Notes: generated by a model not told the origin, from the sequence alone. A stretch of DNA of 64,000 nt from Halovivax ruber XH-70 (GCF_000328525.1 NC_019964.1:2542001-2606000); one strand, 5' to 3'. Positions 16,949 to 27,051 are shown, numbered from the stretch's first letter. Translations and numbers: made by a program.

Positions 16949-18112
16949 ATGCTGGATTACGTCTCCCTGGAGGCAGATTTAGACGCCGAGGAGCGGATGA
17001 TCCGTGACACGGCCCGCGAATTCGTCGACGAGAAGGTCCGCCCGGACATCGCCGACCACTACGAGGCGGGGACCTTCCCCACCGACCTCATCCCCGAACT
17101 CGGGGAACTCGGGTTCTTCGCGCCGAACCTGGAGGGCTACGGCCTCCCGAACGTCTCCGAGACGGCCTACGGCCTCCTGATGCAGGAGCTCGAAGCCTGC
17201 GACTCCGGTGTTCGATCGATGGCCTCGGTGCAGGGCTCGCTCGTCATGTACCCGATCCACGCCTACGGCAGCGAGGCCCAGAAGGACGAGTGGCTCCGAG
17301 ACATGGGGACGGGCGAGGCCATCGGCTGCTTCGGCCTCACCGAGCCCGAACACGGCTCGAATCCCTCCGGGATGGAAACCGCCGCGGAGAAGGACGCGGA
17401 CGGCTACGTCATCAACGGCTCGAAGACCTGGATCACGAACGCGCCGATCGCCGACGTGGCGATCATCTGGGCGCGCGATCGCTCGGCCGACGACGAACCG
17501 GTTCGCGGCTTCCTCGTCGAGACCGACCGCGATGGGTTCTCGACGAACAAGTTAGACGACAAACTCTCGCTGCGCGCCTCGATCACCGGCGAGATTGGCC
17601 TGAACGACGTCCGCGTTCCCGAGGAGAACGTCCTCCCCGGCGTGGAGGGGATGAAGGGGCCGCTGTCGTGTCTCACGCAGGCTCGCTACGGCATCGCCTG
17701 GGGTGCCGTCGGTGCCGCCCGCGACGCATTCGAGCAGGCCCGCGAGTACGCCCTCGAACGCGACCAGTTCGACGGCCCCATCGCGCGCTTCCAACTCCAG
17801 CAGGAGAAACTCGCCGAGATGGCCACCCAGATCACCACCGCCCAGCTGCTGGCCTACCGTCTCGCCGAACTCAAAGAGCGCGGCGACCTCCGCCCACAGC
17901 ACGTCTCGATGGCCAAACGCAACAACGTCCGCATGGCCCGCGACCAGGCCCGTGTCGCCCGCGAGATGCTCGGCGGCAACGGCATCACGACCGACTACTC
18001 GCCGATGCGCCACATGGCGAACATGGAGACGGTCTACACCTACGAAGGCACCCACGACATCCACACGCTGATTCTTGGCCAGGATTTGACTGGGATTGCG
18101 GCTTTTGAGTAG
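16949..18112 (+). CDS. gcdH: Glutaryl-CoA dehydrogenase-type acyl-CoA dehydrogenase
   Basis: From ATG 16949 the product has 387 residues. It carries family hallmarks of glutaryl-CoA dehydrogenase instead of a generic acyl-CoA dehydrogenase: SGVRS.ASVQGSLVMYPI (R89, the likely glutarate carboxylate-binding Arg), IGCFGLTEPEHGSNPSGMET, and the catalytic Y365-E366 in TYEGTHDIH. This enzyme oxidatively decarboxylates glutaryl-CoA to crotonyl-CoA and passes electrons to ETF. It sits 134 bases after the monooxygenase gene on the same strand. A glutaryl-CoA step at the end of aromatic-CoA degradation is well known in bacteria, so it fits as the lower part of the proposed pathway. An independent role in lysine breakdown is also possible. 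Confidence 0.9.
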   Translation: MLDYVSLEADLDAEERMIRDTAREFVDEKVRPDIADHYEAGTFPTDLIPELGELGFFAPNLEGYGLPNVSETAYGLLMQELEACDSGVRSMASVQGSLVMYPIHAYGSEAQKDEWLRDMGTGEAIGCFGLTEPEHGSNPSGMETAAEKDADGYVINGSKTWITNAPIADVAIIWARDRSADDEPVRGFLVETDRDGFSTNKLDDKLSLRASITGEIGLNDVRVPEENVLPGVEGMKGPLSCLTQARYGIAWGAVGAARDAFEQAREYALERDQFDGPIARFQLQQEKLAEMATQITTAQLLAYRLAELKERGDLRPQHVSMAKRNNVRMARDQARVAREMLGGNGITTDYSPMRHMANMETVYTYEGTHDIHTLILGQDLTGIAAFE

Positions 18113-18153
18113 CGAGGTTCGGAGGCCCGAAGGGCCGAGAACCTCGGAAAAGC

Positions 18154-18267
18154 GAACGGGGAGCGAAGCGACCCGTGAGTAGCGCGAGATTCGAACGAGC
18201 GGTGCGAGTGAGAATCTCGGTATGACGAACGGCGACCAGCGGGAGCCGTGAGTAGAGCGCGGTTCGG
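18154..18267. repeat. Direct repeat, copy 1
   Basis: This is the first copy of the imperfect direct repeat. Over its last 87 bases (18181-18267) I count three differences from the second copy at 18388-18474. Confidence 0.75.
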
Positions 18268-18360
18268 AGCGTGCGAGGCCGAGCGAAGTGAGGCCTCGGG
18301 AACGCGAACGGGGAACGGAGTGACCCGTGAGCGCCGTAGGCGCGAGAACCGCGATAATAC

Positions 18361-18474
18361 GAGCGGGGAGCGAAGCGATCCGCGAGTAGCGCGAGATTCG
18401 AACGAGCGGTGCGAGTGAGTATCTCGGTATGGCGAACGGCGACCAGCGGGAGCCGTGAGTAGAGCACGGTTCGG
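18361..18474. repeat. Direct repeat, copy 2
   Basis: This is the second copy, exactly 207 bases downstream of the first. It contains the hairpin GAGATTC...GTATCTC in which one arm is mutated relative to copy 1 (GAATCTC). Confidence 0.75.
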
Positions 18475-18777
18475 GGCGATCGAGGGCTGAGCGTAGCGAA
18501 ATCCTCGGTATGACGAACGGTGAGCGCAGCGAACCGTGAGCAGCGCGAGGGGCCGAACGCAGTGAGGGTACTCAGAAGGACGGGCGGGGAACGTAGCGGG
18601 CGAAGCGAGTGAGAATCGCTAGTAAGACGAAGGGCCGACCGCAGAGAACCCTCGATACTGCGAGCGACGAGAATCGGGCCACCAGCCCACAATTTTGGAC
18701 GCCCGCACGTGCCGAATATCTGGGCGAGGGAAGGCGGTGGGCAATACGTTGATTGGACTGGCCTGCGGGGCATCCGT

Positions 18778-19191
18778 ATGGACGAGTGTCCGTTCTGTGC
18801 GATTGCCGCCGGCCAGGAGCCGGCTCACAGGGTGCTCGAGGACGACGAGACGGTTGCGTTCCTCGATCACGCGCCCATGACGACAGGCCACACGCTCGTG
18901 ATCCCGAAAACGCACGTCCCGACGCTGTCGGTGGCCGATCCCGAGACCGTTTCGAGGGCCTTCCAGACGGCCAGGCGCGTGGGGCGGGCCGTCGAACGAG
19001 CGTTCGACGTGGACGGTTACTCCATCTTGCAGTCCAACGGTGCCGTCGCCGGCCAGGAAGTCCACCATCTGCACGTTCACGTCGTGCCGCGGTTCGAGGG
19101 AGACGGCGTCGAGATCGGCGCCGATCACGAACCACTGTCGCCCGACCGTGGTGCGGACGTGTCCAGGTCGCTCAGGGCGGTGGTGGAATAA
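18778..19191 (+). CDS. HIT family nucleotide hydrolase/transferase
   Basis: From ATG 18778 the protein has 137 residues. The histidine triad is H97-L-H99-V-H101 in the stretch HHLHVHVV. The N-terminal DECPFCAI pair of cysteines may hold a zinc as in Hint-type proteins (C4, C7). GHTLVIPKTH near residues 37-46 is also typical. Such proteins hydrolyse AMP-linked substrates (AMP-lysine, adenosine phosphoramidates). The gene stands alone after the hairpin array. Its exact substrate cannot be told. Confidence 0.9.
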   Translation: MDECPFCAIAAGQEPAHRVLEDDETVAFLDHAPMTTGHTLVIPKTHVPTLSVADPETVSRAFQTARRVGRAVERAFDVDGYSILQSNGAVAGQEVHHLHVHVVPRFEGDGVEIGADHEPLSPDRGADVSRSLRAVVE

Positions 19192-19298
19192 CGCTACCCT
19201 CGAAGGCATGGCACACCCGGAGGAGAGTCGGCGGTGACGACCGGTATCAACGACGCTTTTTCCCGCCGGTGACGAAGAGTCGGTAGACTCGACCGTAA

Positions 19299-20927
<1,629 letters not shown>

Positions 20928-21031
20928 CCGGGCGAACGGCCTGAACGGACCGGACGAGGCTCGACGGCCGTCGGCGTGGCTCCCACGGCAGCAGTGCAAT
21001 TTTTGAGCAGTAACGGAGTACAGCAGTGGCG

Positions 21032-21105
21032 AGCTGACGGGCCGGTGAGGCGCTGACGGACCAGTGACGTGCTGAGCTCGGGCCAGTGACGTGCTGACAG
21101 GTCAC
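21032..21105. repeat. Short degenerate tandem repeat
   Basis: About three imperfect units of 19-22 bases follow each other, with the core CTGA(C/G)...CCAGTGACGTG. CCAGTGACGTGCTGA occurs twice. It lies in the 258-base gap between the ferredoxin and the convergent small gene, where I see no gene. Confidence 0.5.
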
Positions 21106-21185
21106 TACCGATCTGGCAGACACTCCTCGCAGCATCGCTCACAGACTCGTGAGGGATCTGGACGGACAGTCGTCGAAAATCGGCG

Positions 21186-21572
21186 TTACTCGACGTCGTG
21201 GTCGGGGTCGTCTTCGACGGCGCGTTTGAGGGAGTCGCGTCGGGCTTTCGCGTCGCGACCGGTCGCTTCGAGGAGGAAATCGTTCTTCGCGTCGACGGCA
21301 TCGGCGGCGGCCTCCAGTTCGTCCGGACCGAGTTCGGTGGGGTCGCGTTCGTGGAACTCGACGGCGAGTTTGTCCTTCTTCCCGGAGTATTCGACGGCGC
21401 CGACGACGATTCGCTCGAAGACGGGATTGGCTGGTTCCGCGACGACGTGCAGCGAACTACCCTTGAACTCCTCCGTCCCGGTGATCGGGCCGAAGTAGTC
21501 CTCGATGGAGGCTTCCATGTCGGGGATCCGTTCTTCGAGGTACTCACCGCGGCGCATCTTGTACTCCTTCAT
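21186..21572 (-). CDS. Haloarchaeal conserved protein (DUF5611-like)
   Basis: The product has 128 residues and is a small acidic soluble protein without signal or membrane segment. It begins MKEYKMRRGEYLEERIPDM and contains FGPITG and SSLHVVAEPANPVFERI..G. From memory this pattern fits the family DUF5611, conserved in haloarchaea. The function is unknown. Its 3' neighbour is the ferredoxin, in convergent orientation. Confidence 0.85.
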   Translation of the reverse strand: MKEYKMRRGEYLEERIPDMEASIEDYFGPITGTEEFKGSSLHVVAEPANPVFERIVVGAVEYSGKKDKLAVEFHERDPTELGPDELEAAADAVDAKNDFLLEATGRDAKARRDSLKRAVEDDPDHDVE

Positions 21573-21630
21573 GGCTCGTTGGAAATACGGGAGGCTCTTT
21601 ACCTCTTTTCATCCGCGACGAACGAGGATC

Positions 21631-22407
21631 TCAGCGCTCGCGTTCGCCGAGGTAGCCCTTCTTGCACTCGGGGCAGATATCGCCCGCTCGAAGCGAGCTT
21701 CGGTCGCCCGGCGCGACGAACGAGCAGCGCGGACAGAAGAACTCGACGGGGACGTCCTCGTGCGGCCCGGTCTCCCCGGGCGTCGGGGCAGCCCCCGCGC
21801 GCTGGATCCCGCTGGTGGCCGTCGCCGTCTGGCGATCGGCTGCCGTCGAGGCTGCTTCCGGTGAGCCGCCCTCGTCGATCGGGTCGGCCTCGGGAGCGGC
21901 AGTCTCGTCGGACGCAGCCGCCGGCCACTCGGTCGGTTCGTCGGACGCGTCGTCCTGGCCGACGTCGTCGGAGTCTGGCCACGCACCGTGCGCACGGTCT
22001 CGATCGTCCTCGGCGGTGGGTTCGGCGGCTGGTTCCTCCAGAATCTCCGCGTCGTCGGTGATCGGTTCGCCGTGTTCGTCGGTCGGGAGTGATTCGGACT
22101 CGGCCTCGGCCGACTGTGAGTCACCCACGGGCGCCTCGGAATCGGCCGCAGGGGTCGGTTCGGCCGGCACCGTTGCGTCGTCGGCCGACTCCGAAGCGGC
22201 CCCGGCGGACGTCGCCGGCTCGGGGTCGTCCGCCGGCTCGATCCCTCGGACTTCGGTGTTCTCGCTGATAACGGTTCGTTCGCCACACCGTGTGCAGGAT
22301 TCGTACTCCGTCACGGTGACGACGACTTCACTTCCGCGTTCTTCGCGCTCGCGTTCGACTTCTGTCGCCCCGAAGTCGTGCCCGAGCAGCGAACATCGAA
22401 CAGCCAT
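21631..22407 (-). CDS. Zinc-ribbon protein with long acidic linker
   Basis: From ATG 22407 the protein has 258 residues. An N-terminal domain (AVRCSLLGHDFG...CTRCGERTVISENTE) and a C-terminal zinc ribbon (FFCPRCSFV...GDICPECKKGYLGER) flank about 150 residues rich in Asp, Glu, Ala, Ser and Pro that are surely disordered. The paired CxxC motifs suggest zinc binding and perhaps a nucleic-acid or protein partner. It resembles a conserved haloarchaeal family of unknown function. The region upstream of ATG 22407 lacks coding character. It is divergent from the next small gene. Confidence 0.8.
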   Translation of the reverse strand: MAVRCSLLGHDFGATEVEREREERGSEVVVTVTEYESCTRCGERTVISENTEVRGIEPADDPEPATSAGAASESADDATVPAEPTPAADSEAPVGDSQSAEAESESLPTDEHGEPITDDAEILEEPAAEPTAEDDRDRAHGAWPDSDDVGQDDASDEPTEWPAAASDETAAPEADPIDEGGSPEAASTAADRQTATATSGIQRAGAAPTPGETGPHEDVPVEFFCPRCSFVAPGDRSSLRAGDICPECKKGYLGERER

Positions 22408-22524
22408 TGAGTTGGGTAGCCCACGCGGGAGTGAAAAACGTACCGCCTGGTGTCTGACGGGCGTCTCACCCAGACCCCGTCGAGGACGACAAACGTCAAA
22501 TCCTGCGGGCACGAAGAGGCAAGT

Positions 22525-22821
22525 ATGCGAGTCAAGCGGGAGTATCGTGACCGGGACGAGACACAGGTTACGATACTCGACGCTCTCGTCGACCGGAACG
22601 AGGATGGGATGACCGTCTTCGAGCTCCGGGCCGCCGTCTCGATCGACATCGATCGACTGGAGACCGCACTCGCCAACCTCAACGACGACGACCTGATCGT
22701 CGTCGAGAACAGTGCGAGCGAGACGGTGATCAAACCCGCCCCCCGGGTCGTTCCGGAACCAGGCGCGGACGAGTCCGACGGGTCGATCGTGGAGTGGGTG
22801 CGCGAGCGATTCCCCTTCTGA
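22525..22821 (+). CDS. Small winged-helix-like haloarchaeal protein
   Basis: From ATG 22525 the protein has 98 residues. The stretch ETQVTILDALVDRNEDGMTVFELRAAV followed by a second helix and a beta hairpin (DDLIVVEN...TVIKPAP) looks like a winged-helix fold. It ends SIVEWVRERFPF. I recall a haloarchaeal family (DUF6432-like) with this pattern. A DNA-binding or regulatory role is possible but not established. Confidence 0.8.
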   Translation: MRVKREYRDRDETQVTILDALVDRNEDGMTVFELRAAVSIDIDRLETALANLNDDDLIVVENSASETVIKPAPRVVPEPGADESDGSIVEWVRERFPF

Positions 22822-22937
22822 GTCGGCGTCCCGTGACGGACATCGTCCCGACGCGACGATCAGACGGTTTCAGACGCCCGAAATCGACGCCCCAGGTTTG
22901 CCGTCGACGCCAGGCAGCCGTCACGGCGGATCGCCAC

Positions 22938-22944
22938 GTAAAAG
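22938..22944 (+). promoter_or_regulatory. TATA-like box for the GcvT/YgfZ-like gene
   Basis: GTAAAAG lies about 28 bases before the ATG at 22969. It favours that ATG over the GTG two codons upstream. Confidence 0.4.
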
Positions 22945-22968
22945 GGTCCGTATCCCCGACTAGTGACG

Positions 22969-24150
22969 ATGACGAGCATCGAGTCGACTCACGCCGATCA
23001 CGGGGCGACGTTCGCCACTCGAGGCGGCGAGACAGTCGTCTCTCACTACGGGCGCCCGGAGCGGGCCCATCGCGCCGTGCGAAACGGCGTCGGACTGATC
23101 GAGCGGGTCGTCGGCGTCGTCTCCGTCCGGGGCGACGATCGGATCGACTACGTCGACAACGTCCTCTCGAATCGGGTTCCGTCCTCGGAAGGGGAGGGCT
23201 GTTACGCACTGTTGCTCGACCCCCAGGGTGGGATCGAAACGGATCTGTACGTCTACAACGCCGGCGAGCGGGTGCTGTGTTTCACGCCACCAGGCCGGGC
23301 CGCGGCACTCGCCGACGAGTGGGCCGAGAAGGTGTTCATCCAGGACGTCGAGATCGACGACGTGACGGACGACCTCGCGATCTTCGGCGTCCACGGCCCG
23401 CAGGCCACCGAGAAAGTCGCGAGCGTCCTCCACGGTTCGGCGACGCCCGACGAACCGCTCACGTTCGTCCGCGGCTCGACGGCTGACGCCGGCGTGAGCG
23501 TGATTCGAACCGACGCGCCGACCGGCGAGGAGGGATACGAGATTATCTGCGATGTCACGGACGCAGCCGCCGTCTTCGAAGCACTCTCCGTGCAGGGAAT
23601 GAACGCCGCCCCCTTCGGCTACCAGACCTGGGAGTCGTTGACGCTCGAAGCCGGGACACCGCTCTTCGAGCACGAACTCGAAGGCACGATCCCCAACGTC
23701 CTCGGACTCCGGAACGCCCTCGACTTCGCCAAGGGCTGTTACGTCGGCCAGGAGGTCGTCTCACGGGTCGAGAACCGTGGGCAACCCAGCCGCCGCCTGA
23801 TCGGATTGACGCTCGGAACTGAGGACGATACGGGCGAGGCGGACGACACGACCGCGGTAGGCGACTCGACCGAATCGGCCGAGACAGGCGACGGAGCAGC
23901 CGAACCGGCCGACCGAACCGCCACGTCGGGTGCGGCCGTCTTCGATGGAGACAGTGCCGTCGGCGAGGTGACGCGATCGGTAACGAGTCCGACGCTCGAG
24001 ACGCCGATCGCGCTGGCGCTGGTCGATTTCGACCTCGAGGCGACGGCCCTCACCGTCCGTATCGGCGGCGAGGAGATCCCCGCGACCGTGACCGAGTTGC
24101 CCTTCATCGACGGGTCCGAACGGTCCGCGCGGCTGCCGAGTTACCACTGA
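22969..24150 (+). CDS. Folate-binding YgfZ/GcvT-like protein
   Basis: The product has 393 residues and an aminomethyltransferase fold. The signature KGCYVGQE (255-262) is the YgfZ/IBA57 motif and not the GcvT active site, so a tetrahydrofolate-dependent role in iron-sulfur enzyme maintenance is more likely than glycine cleavage. An acidic insert of about 50 residues (near 285-335, rich in Asp, Glu, Thr and Ala) interrupts the C-terminal barrel. It may be a halophile-specific loop. No other glycine cleavage gene is nearby. Confidence 0.85.
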   Translation: MTSIESTHADHGATFATRGGETVVSHYGRPERAHRAVRNGVGLIERVVGVVSVRGDDRIDYVDNVLSNRVPSSEGEGCYALLLDPQGGIETDLYVYNAGERVLCFTPPGRAAALADEWAEKVFIQDVEIDDVTDDLAIFGVHGPQATEKVASVLHGSATPDEPLTFVRGSTADAGVSVIRTDAPTGEEGYEIICDVTDAAAVFEALSVQGMNAAPFGYQTWESLTLEAGTPLFEHELEGTIPNVLGLRNALDFAKGCYVGQEVVSRVENRGQPSRRLIGLTLGTEDDTGEADDTTAVGDSTESAETGDGAAEPADRTATSGAAVFDGDSAVGEVTRSVTSPTLETPIALALVDFDLEATALTVRIGGEEIPATVTELPFIDGSERSARLPSYH

Positions 24151-24234
24151 CCACGCGTCCCGATCGGTCGACCGACGCGGCTGTGTGAAGGGCAACTAGA
24201 GAGTAGTTGACGGAGATGTCCACATTACACAATA

Positions 24235-24243
24235 TTTTTAAAT
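24235..24243 (+). promoter_or_regulatory. TATA-like box for the 200-residue membrane protein
   Basis: TTTTTAAAT is about 26 bases upstream of the ATG at 24264, inside a strikingly AT-rich patch (24222-24250). Confidence 0.5.
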
Positions 24244-24263
24244 TTCCAATCTGTTGTCGGGGT

Positions 24264-24866
24264 ATGCATAGAAAGTGGCTCTGCGGGATGCTTTCCGGAG
24301 GGCTGTCTCTCGTGGTGGCGACCGGGACGGTCGCGGCGAGTCCCGGCGGGCCAAGCGTCGGACGGGCGACCGGAGCCCAGGGTGGTCTCGGTGCGGCGAT
24401 CGTCGGCGGACTCGTGACGCTCGTCGTCGGTGGATTCCTCGTCTGGGGAGCCCGTTCGTATACCAGCACGGTCACCGACATGGCGCGGTCCGAATCGGGC
24501 CGATCGTTCCTCGTCGGGTTCGTCGCATTTCTGGGTATTTTGGGGCTCATATTTCTCGGATTAGCCACTGGAATCCTGCTTCTCGTCGCGATACCGGTGG
24601 CGTTCGTGTACGCCCTCCTCTGCATCGTCGGCTCGATGATCGGTTTACTGGCGATCGGGCGTTCACTGGCCGAGTCGTGGGTGAGCGCCCTTCTCGTCGC
24701 GGTGGTCGTCAGCCTGTTCGTCTCTGGCGTCCCGTTCCTCGGCGGCCTCGTCGGGTTCGTCGTCACCACGGTCGGAACGGGTGCCGTCATCAACCACGCG
24801 CGGGACGATTCGAACACTCGGTACCCGGGATCGTACCCACAACAGGTGAACAAGCGTAACTGGTGA
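24264..24866 (+). CDS. Polytopic membrane protein of unknown function
   Basis: From ATG 24264 the product has 200 residues. A signal-like N-terminus (RKWLCGMLSGGLSLVVATGTVAAS) is followed by hydrophobic segments near 42-62, 80-125 (two helices with a GLILF/GIL pattern) and 135-175. The tail is short and polar (NTRYPGSYPQQVNKRNW). The pattern recalls haloarchaeal proteins found with bactofilin-like polymer-forming proteins, but none is seen here. The family could not be named with confidence. Confidence 0.7.
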   Translation: MHRKWLCGMLSGGLSLVVATGTVAASPGGPSVGRATGAQGGLGAAIVGGLVTLVVGGFLVWGARSYTSTVTDMARSESGRSFLVGFVAFLGILGLIFLGLATGILLLVAIPVAFVYALLCIVGSMIGLLAIGRSLAESWVSALLVAVVVSLFVSGVPFLGGLVGFVVTTVGTGAVINHARDDSNTRYPGSYPQQVNKRNW

Positions 24867-24926
24867 CAGGCCGGGGACGGATAGGAACCCTCCCGGTCAT
24901 CGGGCACCCGTCGTATTCGGGTCCGA

Positions 24927-26009
24927 CTACCGGGACAGCATCGCCCGAAGGTGCTCGGTCGAGAACACCGACGTCGGTCGGTCCATGTGGACGCCGATCT
25001 CGCCGGAGAAGGTTTTGAGGCCCGCGTGCTGGACCGGTTCGGGGAGCGAGTAGGCGCGCCGAATCCAGTGACCGAGTTGCTGGTCGGTGGCAATGTCGCG
25101 CCGCCAGGCGCGTTCGTAGGCGGCGACGGTCGAGGGGTGGTCGGGGTCGATCTCGCGAGCGGCGTGATCGGCACAGCGCATCCCGTAGAGGATGCCACCG
25201 CCGGTGAACGGCTTCGTCTGGGCGGCCGCGTCGCCGAGCAGGAAGGCTCGATCCGCGGTGACGCGGTCGGGGGGACCGACAGGGATCGCACCGGAGCAAC
25301 GATGGGAGACGGAGACGCCGTAGTCGGCGACGAGATCGTCGAAGTGGCGTTTGACTGCCTCACCCGGCGGCGCGGCCAGCCCGTACTCGACGCCGGCGTC
25401 GCCGCGGGGGATCCGCCAGGCGAAGAACGTCGGCGCCGTGAGGTGGACGTCGACGAAGTCGTCGTGATCGGGGTCGTCGTCGAACGCCAGGACACCGTGG
25501 AGGAATTCGTCGGGCTCGGGGAGCGAAAGCGCATCACGGACTCGCGATCGGGGCCCGTCACAGCCCGCGACCAGCTTCGCCGCGAATTCGTGTGTCTCGT
25601 CCGGGCCGGCAGCGGTCAGGACGACCCGGTCGGCCCGCTCCTCGACGTCGGTCACCCGATGGCCCTCGCGGACGTCCGCGCCGGCTTCGCGAGCGAGGTC
25701 GGCGAGGTGGCGATCCAGTTCGACGCGGTCGACGACGTTCGAGACCGGTTCGTCGCGGTAGAACGGATAGGCATCGCTTCCAGGCCCGTCGACGTGAAAG
25801 CGGGCACCTCGCACCTCGTTTTGCAACAGGTTCCCACGGGCACCGTCGCCGGTGAACTGCCAGAGGTCCGTACTGACGTGGCCGGAACAGGCGAGCGGGG
25901 TGCCGATCTGACCGCGTTCGAGGGCGAGGACGTCGTGACCGGCGGCGGCCGCCCGTCTGGCGAACCGTGCGCCGGCGGGGCCGACGCCGACGACCGCGAA
26001 GTCGTACAT
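24927..26009 (-). CDS. Geranylgeranyl reductase family flavoprotein
   Basis: This 360-residue FAD protein begins with the dinucleotide-binding motif GVGPAGA (about 7-13). It also has LALERGQIGTPLACSGHVS, AKLVAGCDGPRSRVR, the substrate-barrel strand FFAWRIPRGD and the second FAD motif LLGDAAAQTKPFTGGGI. The family includes the archaeal lipid reductases that saturate geranylgeranyl chains. It is a paralog candidate and cannot be assigned to digeranylgeranylglycerophospholipid reductase with certainty. The 3' neighbour is the convergent membrane protein gene. Confidence 0.85.
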   Translation of the reverse strand: MYDFAVVGVGPAGARFARRAAAAGHDVLALERGQIGTPLACSGHVSTDLWQFTGDGARGNLLQNEVRGARFHVDGPGSDAYPFYRDEPVSNVVDRVELDRHLADLAREAGADVREGHRVTDVEERADRVVLTAAGPDETHEFAAKLVAGCDGPRSRVRDALSLPEPDEFLHGVLAFDDDPDHDDFVDVHLTAPTFFAWRIPRGDAGVEYGLAAPPGEAVKRHFDDLVADYGVSVSHRCSGAIPVGPPDRVTADRAFLLGDAAAQTKPFTGGGILYGMRCADHAAREIDPDHPSTVAAYERAWRRDIATDQQLGHWIRRAYSLPEPVQHAGLKTFSGEIGVHMDRPTSVFSTEHLRAMLSR

Positions 26010-26220
26010 GGATCGAGTGACTGCCGCGACGGATAAATAGCTTCTCGACGATCACAGCTGGATCGAAAACTGGGACCGACAGGCCACGGACACCGATCGA
26101 CCGGTGAACGGGACAGCTGACGGGAGAGCGGGACGACTGACGAGCGAGCGAGACACCTCCGAACAGCACGGAGACGCGGCCGCAACTTCTTGCCGCTGGC
26201 GCCCAAATCGGAAGGCGACG

Positions 26221-26538
26221 ATGCCAACGACAGCCAACTACACAGACGTCGACGCGACCGCGGGCGCACTGCACTTCATGCGGGACGAACTGGACTGCGA
26301 GGAACTCGGGTTTAGCGTCCTCGAGTGCGACCCGGAGTGGGAAGGGATGGAACACGACCACGCCGATGACGGCCAGGAGGAGGTTTACTACCTCGTCGAC
26401 GGTTCTGCCACGGTCACGGTCGAGGGCGAGGAGATAACGATGGAACCGGGCGACGCGATTCGGCTGGCGCCGGAGGAGACACGGCAGATCCGAACCGGCG
26501 ACACGACGAGCACGTTCGTCATGGCTGGCGCTCCATAA
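26221..26538 (+). CDS. Small cupin protein
   Basis: From ATG 26221 the product has 105 residues and is a single-domain cupin. Motif 1 carries likely metal ligands H and H of EHDHADD and the Glu of QEEVYYLVDG; motif 2 is EPGDAIRLAPEETRQIR, which lacks the usual His. The role may be metal-dependent isomerase, dioxygenase or sugar-binding. Nothing in the context settles it. Confidence 0.85.
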   Translation: MPTTANYTDVDATAGALHFMRDELDCEELGFSVLECDPEWEGMEHDHADDGQEEVYYLVDGSATVTVEGEEITMEPGDAIRLAPEETRQIRTGDTTSTFVMAGAP

Positions 26539-26602
26539 GCGGCTTCGACGGCCGTTCCTCGACGACGTGGTCCGGCGAATTTTCGTTTACCGCGGAGTAA
26601 CA

Positions 26603-26609
26603 ATAATAT
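26603..26609 (+). promoter_or_regulatory. TATA-like box for the thioesterase gene
   Basis: ATAATAT is about 26 bases upstream of the ATG at 26632. Confidence 0.45.
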
Positions 26610-26631
26610 CAGACCGGTTCGAGTACCGACT

Positions 26632-27051
26632 ATGGACGTTCTCGAACGTTTCAACGACCGCTACCCGTTCGGCGAGCACCTCGGCATCGAGCTCACGCAC
26701 GTCGAGGAGGGCTACGTCGAAGGCCAGCTCGAACTCGACGACCACCACTCGCTCTCGGAATCGACGCAACTGGCCCACGGGGCCGTCCCGTTCGGCCTCG
26801 CCGATTCGCTCTCCGCGGCGGCGATCGCCTCGGTCGAGGGCACCCCTGGCCCGACCCTCGACGTACGGATCGACTACCTCCGTCCCGCGACCGGTGACAT
26901 CTACGGCGCCGCGGAGGTCGTCAGATACGGCAACGATACCGGCGTCGTCGAGGTCGAACTTACGGATGCGGAAGATCGGCGACTCGCGACGACACGCGGC
27001 GTGTACAAGACGAATCTCGTCGACGGCGCCAACCCGTTCGTCGACTCCTGA
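26632..27051 (+). CDS. PaaI-type hotdog thioesterase
   Basis: The product has 139 residues and one hotdog fold. The motif LAHGAVPFGLADSLSAAAI (about 46-64) is the helix with the active-site Asp found in PaaI/YdiI thioesterases. TPGPTLDVRIDYLRPA follows as the central strand. It would hydrolyse acyl-CoA or aryl-CoA thioesters in the cytoplasm. It is 9 kb from the aromatic gene set, so no specific pathway link is claimed. Confidence 0.87.
   Translation: MDVLERFNDRYPFGEHLGIELTHVEEGYVEGQLELDDHHSLSESTQLAHGAVPFGLADSLSAAAIASVEGTPGPTLDVRIDYLRPATGDIYGAAEVVRYGNDTGVVEVELTDAEDRRLATTRGVYKTNLVDGANPFVDS

Larger units (their letters stand above)
18113..18680. repeat. Dense array of short hairpin repeats with a 114-bp direct repeat
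   Basis: The stretch after the glutaryl-CoA dehydrogenase gene consists almost wholly of short inverted repeats. Their spacers resemble GAGCGAAGCGA, with variants GAGCGAAGTGA, GAACGGAGTGA, GAGCGTAGCGA and GAGCGCAGCGA. Examples are ACGGG-spacer-CCCGT near 18156-18175 and GAGGCC-spacer-GGCCTC near 18280-18300. A longer direct repeat is present: 18154-18267 and 18361-18474, offset 207 bases, differ at only a few positions. All apparent reading frames here are low-complexity shadows. Such hairpin clusters occur in haloarchaeal intergenic regions; their function is unclear. Confidence 0.8.

Noticed and set aside
17985-18773. Minus-strand frame with repeated peptides (RLPLVAVRHTEI, LTRTARSNLALL)
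   Set aside because: It is an artefact of the DNA hairpin repeats; the repeating peptide follows the repeat period and has no family features.
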